The translations under genes and the position numbers were made by a program. A stretch of DNA of 64,000 nt from Sediminispirochaeta smaragdinae DSM 11293 (GTDB taxonomy: Bacteria > Spirochaetota > Spirochaetia > DSM-16054 > Sediminispirochaetaceae): positions 2,542,001 through 2,606,000 of the forward strand of contig NC_014364.1 of assembly GCF_000143985.1 (NCBI RefSeq), in the 5' to 3' direction. Numbering within the stretch: the stretch's first letter is position 1; every line of letters starts with the position of its first letter. Below, piece by piece: positions 32,345 through 40,747 of this stretch. The notes under the pieces were generated by a model that saw nothing but the letters and a program-made list of their open reading frames with translations, searched no databases and was not told where the DNA came from.

Positions 32345-32841
32345 ACAAAATCTCCTTTACATCCATTCAAAGTTGTAGTTGTGTGTAACCTATCAACGAA
32401 ACACACACGGCGATCGTGACTAATTATTTTGTGGAGCTCCTCAAACGATTCAACATCTTACAACATAATTCCACACAAGTCAAAATTTATTTTCATAAAT
32501 TTTCAATCTTCTTTTTATGTACCGATTCTTATAGTTTCAGATCATTTCTTATCGAATATTTTTACTGTATACATAATTATTTTCTTATAAAATATAGTTA
32601 TTCATCATTTTAATAACCGTTATTATATGATTTACGTAAATCATATAGCTATATTGGAATACGTCATGTTCTGCCTAACACCACTCAAGTCCTCTAAAAA
32701 TCGAAAAGTACCACATTGTATATGGATATTTATTTGGAATGTTGTGGAAGTTGTGAAAATTTTGATGTTGCATTTTGTGCTCTTTGATTATATGCTCGTA
32801 GTGCCAAGGGAAAAGAATATATTGTTTAGGTGGGTAATACA
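32345..32841. promoter_or_regulatory. divergent A+T-rich control region between salvage operon and DeoR gene
   Basis: This ~500-bp stretch carries no convincing gene. It is very A+T-rich, unlike the core DNA. Its most striking feature is the 24-bp palindrome at 32624-32647. A TATATT box lies near 32817, just upstream of the DeoR start. I saw no known riboswitch motif. Confidence 0.5.
32624..32647. promoter_or_regulatory. perfect 24-bp palindrome, candidate operator
   Basis: The two 12-bp halves are exact reverse complements, centred between 32635 and 32636 on TTTAC/GTAAA (core GATTTACGTAAATC). It lies about 195 bp before the DeoR start and 280 bp before the transporter start, suited to control both directions. 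Confidence 0.6.
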
Positions 32842-33615
32842 TTGTTAAAAATTGACAGACAGGAATTGATTAAGCAGATCCTTAAAAAAGATGGAAGTAT
32901 TTTAATTTCAGATATAAGCCAGCAATTGGATTGCAGTTCCGAAACAATCAGGCGTGATCTACTTGAACTGGAAAAGCAAGGTTTTGCTAAAAAGATTTAC
33001 GGCGGAGCGTATATTCCTAATGAATATGATAAGAGCGTACCAGTCTCCCTTCGTAATACCTTCTTTAATGAAGAAAAAACTCAAATGGCTCATTGTGTAC
33101 TGGATTTTATCAAAGATGGTGATACCATTTTCCTCGATGCAAGTTCCACGTGTCGTCGGATTGCAGAGGTTCTTATCCAGGTTAGACGACATATAACCAT
33201 CATCACAAACTCCATCGATATCATAAATAGTTATCACATGGATGCAGACGAACATCTTATTTGTCTTGGTGGTTTCTGGAATGCAAACAACCGGGCCTTT
33301 CAAGGAATTCAGACCCTTTCCGATGTAAACAACTATACGGCAAACAAAGCTTTCATCAGCTGTCCATCGGTAGAACTTGAATTTGGCTTGACCGACAACA
33401 GCCAGGAAGCGGCTGCAATTCGGCGATCAATGCTCGAGCATTCAAGAGAAAATTTCTTAGTTGTCGATCATACAAAATTCAACAGTCATTCAGATTTCGT
33501 AATCTCTGATGTATCAAAAATCGACACAATCGTTACCGACTGCAAAGTCTCTGATGAATGGGACATATTCTGCAAAAACAACGAAATCAATGTGTGTTAC
33601 GAACCAAAAAACTAG
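32842..33615 (+). CDS. DeoR family transcriptional regulator
   Basis: This ~257-residue regulator has the N-terminal helix-turn-helix ISDISQQLDCSSETIRRDL followed by the DeoR signature KQGFAKKIYGGAYIP and a sugar-phosphate-sensing domain (DGDTIFLDASSTC, ITNSIDIINSY). DeoR proteins commonly respond to phosphorylated sugars made by the pathway they control. TTG at 32842 is chosen because AGGTGG lies 8 nt upstream; GTG at 32830 is possible. It is divergent from the salvage operon and 15 bp from the alcohol dehydrogenase gene it probably leads. Confidence 0.88.
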   Translation: MLKIDRQELIKQILKKDGSILISDISQQLDCSSETIRRDLLELEKQGFAKKIYGGAYIPNEYDKSVPVSLRNTFFNEEKTQMAHCVLDFIKDGDTIFLDASSTCRRIAEVLIQVRRHITIITNSIDIINSYHMDADEHLICLGGFWNANNRAFQGIQTLSDVNNYTANKAFISCPSVELEFGLTDNSQEAAAIRRSMLEHSRENFLVVDHTKFNSHSDFVISDVSKIDTIVTDCKVSDEWDIFCKNNEINVCYEPKN

Positions 33616-33630
33616 TAGTAGGAGTTAGAA

Positions 33631-34797
33631 ATGGTCAATTTTCATTATTACAATCCTGCAAAGATTGTATTTGGGAAAGGTGCGGAAAAAGAGATAGGTA
33701 CTTTGCTAAAAGAGAACAATGCTACATCGCTTCTCATGATGTATAGCGGGGAATTCATCAAGACCTTAGGCATTTATGATACGGTAAAAAAAGCGTGTTC
33801 CGAGAATTCCATTAGTTTTTTTGAATGTGGAGATGTTGTTCCCAATCCCAAGATTGAATTGATTCGTGATTTGGTTGATCTCGGGCGGAAGGAGTCTGTC
33901 GATTTTGTATTGGCAATAGGTGGTGGCAGTTCCATTGATACCGCTAAGGCTGTAGCCCTGGGAATTCCTTATGAAGGTGATGTCTGGGACTTCTTTGAAG
34001 GGAAAGCCTCAATAGCAGAAGTCCTTCCTATCGGTGTGATCAGTACACTTCCGGCAAGTGGGAGTGAAACTTCAAATGCAGCAATAGTTACAAATGGATT
34101 GAACAAGGTGGGCTTTGAAGATGATCGTATCATTCCCCAATTCGCCATCATGAACCCTGATTTCACCACCACCCTTCCATCGTACCAGACGTCGTGCGGA
34201 CTGGCGGATATTCTCTCCCATCTCCTGGAACGATATTTTTCCGATACTCCCCATGTCGATACGACTGATTATCTGATTGAGGGGGCAATCAAAGCGTTGC
34301 TACTAAATAGTGAACGGATCATGGCAAATCCAAGCGATTTTGATGCAAGGGCGGAAGTCCAATGGCTGGCTTCCATTGCCCATAACAATTTATTGGACAC
34401 AGGCCGTGTTTCTGATTGGGGTTCTCATCGTATAGAACACGAAATCAGTGCCCAATATGAGCTTACCCACGGCGAAGGAATGGCCGTGGTAATGGTTGCC
34501 TGGACGACATACATGGCAGACAAGAAGCCGGAAAAACTCGCTCAACTTGCACATAGAGTATTCAATGTCGATTACCATGATTATACTCCGGAAGAAATGG
34601 CACAGAAACTCTCTTGCAATCTCAAAAGCTTCTTCAAGAAGTTGAATCTACGGACAAGCCTCACGGAAATCGGAATAGGTAGTGACCACTTTTCGGAAAT
34701 GGCAGCGCGAGCTACCTCCAACGGAAAGAATACGGTAGGCCATTACATTCCGTTGGACCAGGATAAGATTATCGAAATCTTACATCTTGCGCTGTAG
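33631..34797 (+). CDS. iron-containing alcohol dehydrogenase
   Basis: This 388-residue type III alcohol dehydrogenase has the NAD site AIGGGSSIDTAKAVAL and PASGSETSNAAIVTN, then metal ligands in CGLADILSHLLERYF and the HRIEHEISAQYELTHGEGMAVV block (three His ligands plus Asp). It resembles butanol dehydrogenase-like YugJ/BdhA proteins. In this context it could reduce the aldehyde released by the aldolase (methylthioacetaldehyde or acetaldehyde) to the alcohol. AGGAG lies 7 nt before the ATG. It follows the DeoR gene as one unit. Confidence 0.9.
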   Translation: MVNFHYYNPAKIVFGKGAEKEIGTLLKENNATSLLMMYSGEFIKTLGIYDTVKKACSENSISFFECGDVVPNPKIELIRDLVDLGRKESVDFVLAIGGGSSIDTAKAVALGIPYEGDVWDFFEGKASIAEVLPIGVISTLPASGSETSNAAIVTNGLNKVGFEDDRIIPQFAIMNPDFTTTLPSYQTSCGLADILSHLLERYFSDTPHVDTTDYLIEGAIKALLLNSERIMANPSDFDARAEVQWLASIAHNNLLDTGRVSDWGSHRIEHEISAQYELTHGEGMAVVMVAWTTYMADKKPEKLAQLAHRVFNVDYHDYTPEEMAQKLSCNLKSFFKKLNLRTSLTEIGIGSDHFSEMAARATSNGKNTVGHYIPLDQDKIIEILHLAL

Positions 34798-34841
34798 GCC
34801 CCCCTCTATCGCGGCCTTATAATTTGGACGGAAGTTCTTCT

Positions 34842-35009
34842 GGGCGTTCCCCTCGCCTTCGGCTCGGGTCAGTCGACTCCGGGGTTCGCTTATCGCTTCC
34901 GTCCTCGTCTTACGGCTCGGACCGCCTCCGGCGCCCTCCGTCTCCTTAACGCATCGTTAAAGGCTCCCTACAATTGCCCAAACCACCCTTCCCGTAGTAG
35001 TATTACCAT
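34842..35009 (+). repeat. GC-rich direct repeat upstream of the Rpn pseudogene (copy 2)
   Basis: A near-identical second copy of 24221-24389, including the last ~70 bp and the TAGTAT box at 34998-35003. The two copies are direct repeats 10.6 kb apart that frame the salvage genes. Confidence 0.8.
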
Positions 35010-35436
35010 ATGCCGAACGAGCACGATACACGCTATAAGTTCCTCTTCTTCATCTGGAAGATCAATTACACCGATAAACCCCTCACCCGAAGAGCTTGCG
35101 GCTGAGATCGATATCTTCCTTTCCATCATCACCGAGGAAAAACTTGAAGCGGTCCAGCTTCTGGTCCAGTGGCTGAACAACTTCTTTGCTTCCGTCGAAG
35201 AACAACAAAAACAACCGGTTTTATCCCGGATCAACGACATTGTGAAGGTGAAATCCATGTTACTTACCAAAATGAAAGAGCATGACCAGATGATGCTCGA
35301 ACAAGGCATCGAGCAGGGCGAAAGGCAGCGGGCGGTCATCACCGCTAAAAAGATGCTGGCAAAAGGGTACTCGATTCAGGAAATATCCGAGCTTACCGGT
35401 CTCAACCAGCAGGAGATCGAAGCATTTCGGGATTAA
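35010..35436 (+). pseudogene. Rpn nuclease pseudogene with two internal deletions
   Basis: The first 42 bp match the intact Rpn gene, then the sequence jumps to the IWKINYTDKPL segment, then again to the PEELxAEIDIF segment, and continues to the end. About 140 and 330 bp are missing relative to 24390-25289, and the second join shifts the frame. The nuclease core is lost. The last 64 codons (from 35242) stay open and still encode the GIEQGERQRAVITAKKML tail. Confidence 0.9.
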
Positions 35437-35802
35437 AAGTCAGGGATTGTCTTCCCGTGCTTCCTCCTCTACTTTTTATCCATCAAAGCCTATCCTGTAC
35501 CACACCGATTCCATATCACCTATCTTCAGCAGCTCTTTCGTCTCATCGAGAATGCTCATTGCATCTCCCCGGTTCACATAGCCCAGGGTATCACTTTCAA
35601 GGTTGGGTGAAGTTCCAGCTCCTGGAGGCCTTGAAAGTTCACGGTGTTGAAGGAAGAAAGCAACCCCGAGTATCTTCTGGACATCCTGAAGAGGGAGAGA
35701 CGTATTCCCCTTCTACCTTGTTCTGAAACTAGCCGACGGGAATCACTCCCTGAATACGATAGGCTTATGGAATATGTAGATGAACGATGTGGATGTCTTT
35801 AG
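35437..35802 (+). pseudogene. unrecognised broken coding remnant
   Basis: No intact gene is present. Two frames appear to form one damaged protein: one ends near LLEALKVHGV and another continues as LKEESNPEYLLDILKRERR and on to a TAG at 35800-35802. I do not recognise the family. The rest, up to 35926, shows nothing I can name. Confidence 0.3.
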
Positions 35803-35926
35803 CCGGGGAGCCTCGAACGGACGGCAGAACCTGGAACTGGTTCGTAAGAAGGAGGTATAAAAAATCCTACTTCTTCCAAAATAAAATGACACATTGCGAC
35901 AAATCAGATACAATTTTAGGAAAGGA

Positions 35927-36661
35927 ATGAAAATGGATCTACCACTTGTCAAAGCCCGCCGAACATATATAGTGCTCACTGTCTTCGGCATAGCAATGGC
36001 AGTGCTCGAAGCGATAGTTGTCGTGTATCTGCGGCAACTATACTATCCTAAGGGATTTGATTTTCCATTGGGCATGATCTCGCGACAGATGCTCTTCTTC
36101 GAATGGATTCGAGAGGCCGCCACAATCGTAATGCTCGCCGCCGTGGGGACACTGGCTGGCCGCGGCGCCTTGCAGAGGTTGTGCTACTATCTCTACTGCT
36201 TCGGCGTGTGGGATATCTTTTACTACATATGGTTAAAAATACTTCTACAGTGGCCGCCATCCCTCCTGACTTGGGATGTGCTCTTTCTCATTCCTGTGAC
36301 GTGGGCAGGGCCGGTGCTGGCGCCCATCATTGCGGCCCTGACCATGATACTGATTTCCATCAGCATAGTGTATCTGCAAGAGCGGGCATACGATGTAAAA
36401 ATAAAATGGCATGAGTGGACCCTGGTTTTTACGGGGGCCGGCGTGATTCTGTATACCTTCATCGTGGATTATTCCAGGCTCATCCTCCGGGAGCACAGCG
36501 CGAATGTACAAAGCTTTTGGGAGGACGAAGGGCTCTGGAGGATCATAACGGGGTACAAACCGACCCACTATAATTGGGTTGTATTCGTGATTGGAGAAAT
36601 CCTTATACTGACCGCACTTGCGCTCGTGATACGGCGGATCGTGCAACGGAAAAGAACGTGA
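35927..36661 (+). CDS. uncharacterised integral membrane protein
   Basis: I do not recognise this 244-residue protein. It has six to seven hydrophobic segments, starting with RTYIVLTVFGIAMAVLEAIVVVYLRQ and ending with WVVFVIGEILILTALALVI plus a basic tail (RRIVQRKRT). Several charged residues sit inside or beside the membrane segments (EAIVVVYLR, FEWIREAATI), which could mark a transport or catalytic site. AAAGGA lies just before the ATG at 35927 and suits the second ATG at 35933 better. It is a single gene in a remnant-rich zone, possibly acquired. Confidence 0.6.
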   Translation: MKMDLPLVKARRTYIVLTVFGIAMAVLEAIVVVYLRQLYYPKGFDFPLGMISRQMLFFEWIREAATIVMLAAVGTLAGRGALQRLCYYLYCFGVWDIFYYIWLKILLQWPPSLLTWDVLFLIPVTWAGPVLAPIIAALTMILISISIVYLQERAYDVKIKWHEWTLVFTGAGVILYTFIVDYSRLILREHSANVQSFWEDEGLWRIITGYKPTHYNWVVFVIGEILILTALALVIRRIVQRKRT

Positions 36662-36973
36662 ATCCCGAGCTTTCACGAGGCAGGAGAAATCTCATTCTCA
36701 TCAACGCCTGTGTCATATGCGCTTAGGTTGAGGCTTCAGCAGGTGAACAGAAAATACGCGTTATCGGGTGAATGGTAGCGAACCAACCGCCGTCAGGGAC
36801 GCCAACTGACAATAGTCGAGTAAAACGTGGAAACTTCGTAAGCGGTAATTTAATTTCTTTCCAGTCTCTTCTGCCAGAGGCAAAACCCGTTTACTCCTTC
36901 TCTATTCAATGTACTATTGGCTATACTTACCCACGAGTCAAATCAGAAGCCCTCCCAGCCCTCCTCCGATCTT
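36662..36973 (+). other. non-coding stretch with RNA-like sequence
   Basis: No gene is visible. Positions ~36735-36855 contain phrases such as CAGGTGAACAGAAAATACGC and ACGTGGAAACTTCGTAAGCG that look to me like domain I of a bacterial group II intron, but no reverse transcriptase and no domain V were found. The remainder is the 3' flank of nagB. Confidence 0.25.
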
Positions 36974-37708
36974 CTAAATTAGCCGGGCAGCTTCTCTGTC
37001 CAAAACTACCGTACAACAGGGATGGACTTGAAGAATAGAAGCTGGAATGGCCTCGGTAACAGGGTCCGATATCAAACGCTTAGCAATCGAAGCCTTTTGC
37101 TCACCCTTAATGAGCAATACAATCTCCCGGCTGAGCATGATAGTTCCCAATCCCATAGTAATTCCTTCCTCGGGAATCTGTGAAAAAGATGACTTATGAT
37201 ATTTTTCGGACAGAACCATTCTTGTTCCCTGAGAAAGAGAAACCCGATGTGTAGTTGATGCAAAAGGGGTTCCAGGTTCATTAAAACCAAGGTGGCCATT
37301 ATTACCGACTCCAAGTATTTGTAAATCAATTCCTCCCATCTTCCTTATAAGCACATCATACTTTTCACAAACAGATTCACAAGTAGAAGCACCCATAGTC
37401 AGAGGACCGAACAAAGAAGAACGCTTCAAGATTCCAGCATCAACAAAAGCATTTTTCAAGCGAGTAAAACAGCCAATACTATCATTTTCCTGGAGTCCCC
37501 AATACTCATCGACAGCCAAACCCTGTAGTTCTTGAGTTTTTAAACCTGTAAATTTCACCATATCTGCAAAAACCTGGTACAGACTTTTGGTCGTATTACC
37601 GGTAGCTAATGCTATTACCAATCCGGGATTCAACATTATTCGTGATGCCATAATCATAGCAACATAAGCATCTACGTCGTTCTTACTCTCTCTAACAACT
37701 ATATTCAT
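36974..37708 (-). CDS. nagB: glucosamine-6-phosphate deaminase
   Basis: NagB converts glucosamine-6-phosphate to fructose-6-phosphate and ammonia. The 244-residue protein has ALATGNTTKSLYQVF, the catalytic Asp in GLAVDEYWG and the signature LGVGNNGHLGFNEPGTPF, plus THRVSLS. It overlaps the ROK kinase gene by four bases and is the last gene of the amino-sugar operon. There is no nagA (deacetylase) in the operon, so a deacetylated sugar, or an enzyme encoded elsewhere, must supply the substrate. Confidence 0.93.
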   Translation of the reverse strand: MNIVVRESKNDVDAYVAMIMASRIMLNPGLVIALATGNTTKSLYQVFADMVKFTGLKTQELQGLAVDEYWGLQENDSIGCFTRLKNAFVDAGILKRSSLFGPLTMGASTCESVCEKYDVLIRKMGGIDLQILGVGNNGHLGFNEPGTPFASTTHRVSLSQGTRMVLSEKYHKSSFSQIPEEGITMGLGTIMLSREIVLLIKGEQKASIAKRLISDPVTEAIPASILQVHPCCTVVLDREAARLI

Positions 37709-38640
37709 AGTGTCTTCTCCTTTGAAGCTCCTATACCATCAAAGGCAAGTTGCGCAGCCCCAATAATTCCAACTGTACTCACACCCAATTCTGAAGGACC
37801 CCAAAATTTCAAAGTCTGTAGAGGAATTGGTGCAAGGTGATCATATAATTGCTCTTTTACCGATTGCAAAAATGCAGTCTCGTGAGCCAGTGAGCCACCA
37901 AATACCACGGCCTCTGGGTTAAAAATGGTTATCAGATTATGAACGGCAAGAAATAATAGTGTTCGAATTTTCTCTATCTGACGTATTGCAAGATTATCCC
38001 CTGCTTCCGCGAATTTGAATAGGGCAGATGCTGAATAGTTAAATTTTGCAGGATCCTCTGAAAACTTATTTCGGTTATTCATCAAGAAAGTCCGAATTCC
38101 TATACCCGAAACCTCAGATTCCAATGACTTTGCTTTTCCATCATACGCAAGTATATTGTACCCTAGTTCTCCCGCATAGTTAGACCCACCTCGAATCAAG
38201 ATACCATCATTGACAATCCCCGCAGCAATCCCTGATCCAAGATTTATATAAATGAAATGCCGAAAAGACTTTCCCTTACCCAAAGCTTGTTCAGCCATTG
38301 TTGCAGCATTGACATCGTTGTCAAGAAAAATGGGAATTTCTGACCGACTGTGGAATATATCATGCATATTAATACTCTGCTTCAAAAAAAGGTTCGAAGA
38401 ATTTAACCAAGTTCCACGAGCCGGATCAGTATGTCCCACAACTCCAATTCCAATAGCATCATATTTATATTGATGTTTTTTATTGAAATTTATGTATGCC
38501 TTTTCCAATATCGATTCAATAGAAGAATTCTTCTCTTCAGTTTTCCGGGAAGTCAAGGTCTCCATCGTTACAATATGTCCTGGAGCATCAAATAGGCCAA
38601 TGGCTATTTTTGTTGCTCCTACATCAATGCCAAGAATCAA
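37705..38640 (-). CDS. ROK family sugar kinase
   Basis: This 311-residue kinase has the ATP site LGIDVGATKIAIGLF, the catalytic Asp in PIFLDNDVNAATMAE and the ROK region INLGSGIAAGIVNDG. The three-cysteine zinc motif of many ROK kinases is not evident. In this operon it should phosphorylate the imported amino sugar (glucosamine or N-acetylglucosamine) at C6 to feed NagB. It lacks a DNA-binding N-terminus, unlike the regulator at the operon head. It overlaps both neighbours by four bases. Confidence 0.9.
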   Translation of the reverse strand: MILGIDVGATKIAIGLFDAPGHIVTMETLTSRKTEEKNSSIESILEKAYINFNKKHQYKYDAIGIGVVGHTDPARGTWLNSSNLFLKQSINMHDIFHSRSEIPIFLDNDVNAATMAEQALGKGKSFRHFIYINLGSGIAAGIVNDGILIRGGSNYAGELGYNILAYDGKAKSLESEVSGIGIRTFLMNNRNKFSEDPAKFNYSASALFKFAEAGDNLAIRQIEKIRTLLFLAVHNLITIFNPEAVVFGGSLAHETAFLQSVKEQLYDHLAPIPLQTLKFWGPSELGVSTVGIIGAAQLAFDGIGASKEKTL

Positions 38641-39878
38641 AGGGATTCCTCCCTCTCCGTATTGCTATTCGAAGCACAAGAACCTAGAGCCACAGAAAGC
38701 ATATCTCCTTTCTCCCATGGACTATCCGAACCTTTCGTTAAGTTCTGGGAATACACTTCCAAATCAGACAGTGTCACGGTTTTACGACCTTTCAATTCAG
38801 AAAGCTGAGCACAATTAATGATACTGATGGTTTTTGCTGCTATATCTGTATCAAAGAAGGCTCTATCAGTTGTATCACGCTTTATACGGGAGAGGAAATG
38901 TAATATTTCTGCTTTAAAAGAGAATGCTTCAGACTCTACCGATTGAACAGGAAGCAAACGGTTCCCAAATGGATTTCCTATTTTAATGTATTCATTATTT
39001 TCATCATCCATATAATTAATTGCATATCCCTTTGACCCTCTTATTTCAAGATAACCGTGCACATCACTCATATCTGCAGCAAAATCAGGGACTGCCCATG
39101 TTGCTTCAATAAAAACAGTCGCCCAATCATTGGTCTGTGGATCAATGTAGCGGATCTTAAAATGAGCATCATCATCTATCTCCACGCGCTGCATCTGAGA
39201 ATTGATAATCCTGGTAGGTTCTTTAGTCTGTATTTGCATTGAGCAAACATCGGTTGGTATTTTGTCAAATCCAAGAATAAACCAGGAGGAAAAAATGGCG
39301 TGAGAACCATAATCCATGATACTTCCCCCACCACTTTCCAAGGGATTCCAAAACCATTCTGCCCTCTCAGAGCTACAAGTTCCTCTGGCAAGCCTGATGT
39401 CCTGGATCGTTCCTAGAATTCCACTCTCCACAATATTGCGCATCTTCAAGTAACGAGGAATAAAAATATTATCATCGTTAAGCTGAAATATCGCAGTCGA
39501 TTTTTTATGTGCATCCACAACAGCCTGTGCCTCAAGCCATGTTCGTGCCATAGGCTTTTCAGTCATCACATGGACGTTATGCTGCAAAGCCAACGCAGAA
39601 TACCACGCATGATAACGTACCGATGTACAGACATCAACCACATCCACTAATGCTAGCAATTCTTCTGCAGATGAACAAACCTTGATATCATGATCAACAG
39701 GCTTTCCCTGTTCCTGCGACATCCGAATATAGATATTTTTCGCCTTTTCTGCCGCCTGTTTATCTATATCATAGATGGCCACCAAATCAGTCTGATCAAG
39801 TTCAACATATATTGGAAGATGGGCGTGAGTAAATATATTGCCAGCTCCAATACAACCTATTCTTACACTCTGTTTCAT
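38637..39878 (-). CDS. Gfo/Idh/MocA family oxidoreductase
   Basis: This 413-residue NAD(P)-dependent sugar oxidoreductase has the Rossmann start IGCIGAGNIFTHAHLPIYVE, the signature VMTEKPMARTW (EKP catalytic Lys) and the C-terminal β-sheet domain with GSIMDYGSHAIFSSWFILG. It acts on a sugar or sugar derivative whose identity is unknown. Its place between permease and kinase genes suggests that the imported compound is a modified or oxidised amino sugar that is interconverted before phosphorylation (inference). Confidence 0.88.
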   Translation of the reverse strand: MKQSVRIGCIGAGNIFTHAHLPIYVELDQTDLVAIYDIDKQAAEKAKNIYIRMSQEQGKPVDHDIKVCSSAEELLALVDVVDVCTSVRYHAWYSALALQHNVHVMTEKPMARTWLEAQAVVDAHKKSTAIFQLNDDNIFIPRYLKMRNIVESGILGTIQDIRLARGTCSSERAEWFWNPLESGGGSIMDYGSHAIFSSWFILGFDKIPTDVCSMQIQTKEPTRIINSQMQRVEIDDDAHFKIRYIDPQTNDWATVFIEATWAVPDFAADMSDVHGYLEIRGSKGYAINYMDDENNEYIKIGNPFGNRLLPVQSVESEAFSFKAEILHFLSRIKRDTTDRAFFDTDIAAKTISIINCAQLSELKGRKTVTLSDLEVYSQNLTKGSDSPWEKGDMLSVALGSCASNSNTEREESL

Positions 39879-39895
39879 CTCATTTACCTCTCGTT

Positions 39896-40747
39896 TTATT
39901 CTTTGACAGATCCATCAGTCAGTCCACTAATAATTTGTTTCTGGAAAATAATAAAGAACACAATTATTGGAATTACAAACATAATTATTGCAGCAAATAA
40001 AGCAGTATAATTTGTATTGAATTGGCTTAAAAAGTACTGTAACGCTATTGGCAGTGTTCTACTCCTGTTTCCGGTAGTTAATATAAAAGCAAATAAGAAT
40101 TCTTGCCAGCAAAGAATAAATTGCAACACAGCAGCTGTTGCATATCCTGGAGAAGATATCGGCACAATGATCTTAAAAAAAATCTGTGGAAAAGAAGCTC
40201 CTTCCAACATTGCTGATTCTTCTATTGCCTTTGGAATTGTCTTGTAATAACCCAAGAGAATATACAGAGTGATCGGCAAACCCAATGCGATATATACTAA
40301 ACATAAAGCCGTCTTTGTATCATATAGTCCAGTTTTTATGACAAGCATATATATGGGCTGTATGAGAGCAGTGGCTGGAAGAATCAGGGAAACCGACAGA
40401 ATTAAAATAATTACATTTCTTCCACGAAATTTGAATCTTGCCAAAACATATGCTGACAAAGCCAGAATTATAATATTCCCCAATACGCCAAAGAGTGTGA
40501 CCAGTATACTATTCCGGTAAAACAACAAGAAAGGAGATATTTCAAAAGCTAACTTGTATCCATATAAGCTTATGCTCTTCGGTAAACTCAATGGAGCATC
40601 AATAATTTGGTATGTTGTTTTGAATGAAGACATAAGGACCCATATCAATGGATAGAGAGACATACATATCACAATTATAATAAAACAATAGCCAAGAATC
40701 TGACTAAAAGATTTTGTTATTTTCCCTGATAATTTGTTATTCGGCAT
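39896..40747 (-). CDS. ABC sugar transporter permease, MalG-like
   Basis: This 283-residue permease has six membrane segments and the EAA loop ESAMLEGASFPQIFFKIIVPISSPG before the fifth segment, as in binding-protein-dependent sugar uptake (carbohydrate uptake transporter 1 type). It overlaps the MalF-like gene by 11 bp. The operon encodes no ATPase; a shared MsmK/UgpC-type ATPase elsewhere is expected. Confidence 0.92.
   Translation of the reverse strand: MPNNKLSGKITKSFSQILGYCFIIIVICMSLYPLIWVLMSSFKTTYQIIDAPLSLPKSISLYGYKLAFEISPFLLFYRNSILVTLFGVLGNIIILALSAYVLARFKFRGRNVIILILSVSLILPATALIQPIYMLVIKTGLYDTKTALCLVYIALGLPITLYILLGYYKTIPKAIEESAMLEGASFPQIFFKIIVPISSPGYATAAVLQFILCWQEFLFAFILTTGNRSRTLPIALQYFLSQFNTNYTALFAAIIMFVIPIIVFFIIFQKQIISGLTDGSVKE

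Noticed and set aside
32345..32841. SAM riboswitch or other methionine-related leader before the salvage operon
   Set aside because: The region shows a palindrome but none of the conserved riboswitch elements I could recognise.
32416..32848. Two short plus-strand frames in the A+T-rich control region
   Set aside because: Their composition (Phe, Tyr, Ile, Ser-rich) reflects A+T bias; no ribosome site and no similarity. The 24-bp palindrome lies at the junction.
24221..35436. Classical composite transposon
   Set aside because: The flanking modules have no terminal inverted repeats or target duplications that I can see. Rpn proteins are not proven transposases, so recombination is the safer description.
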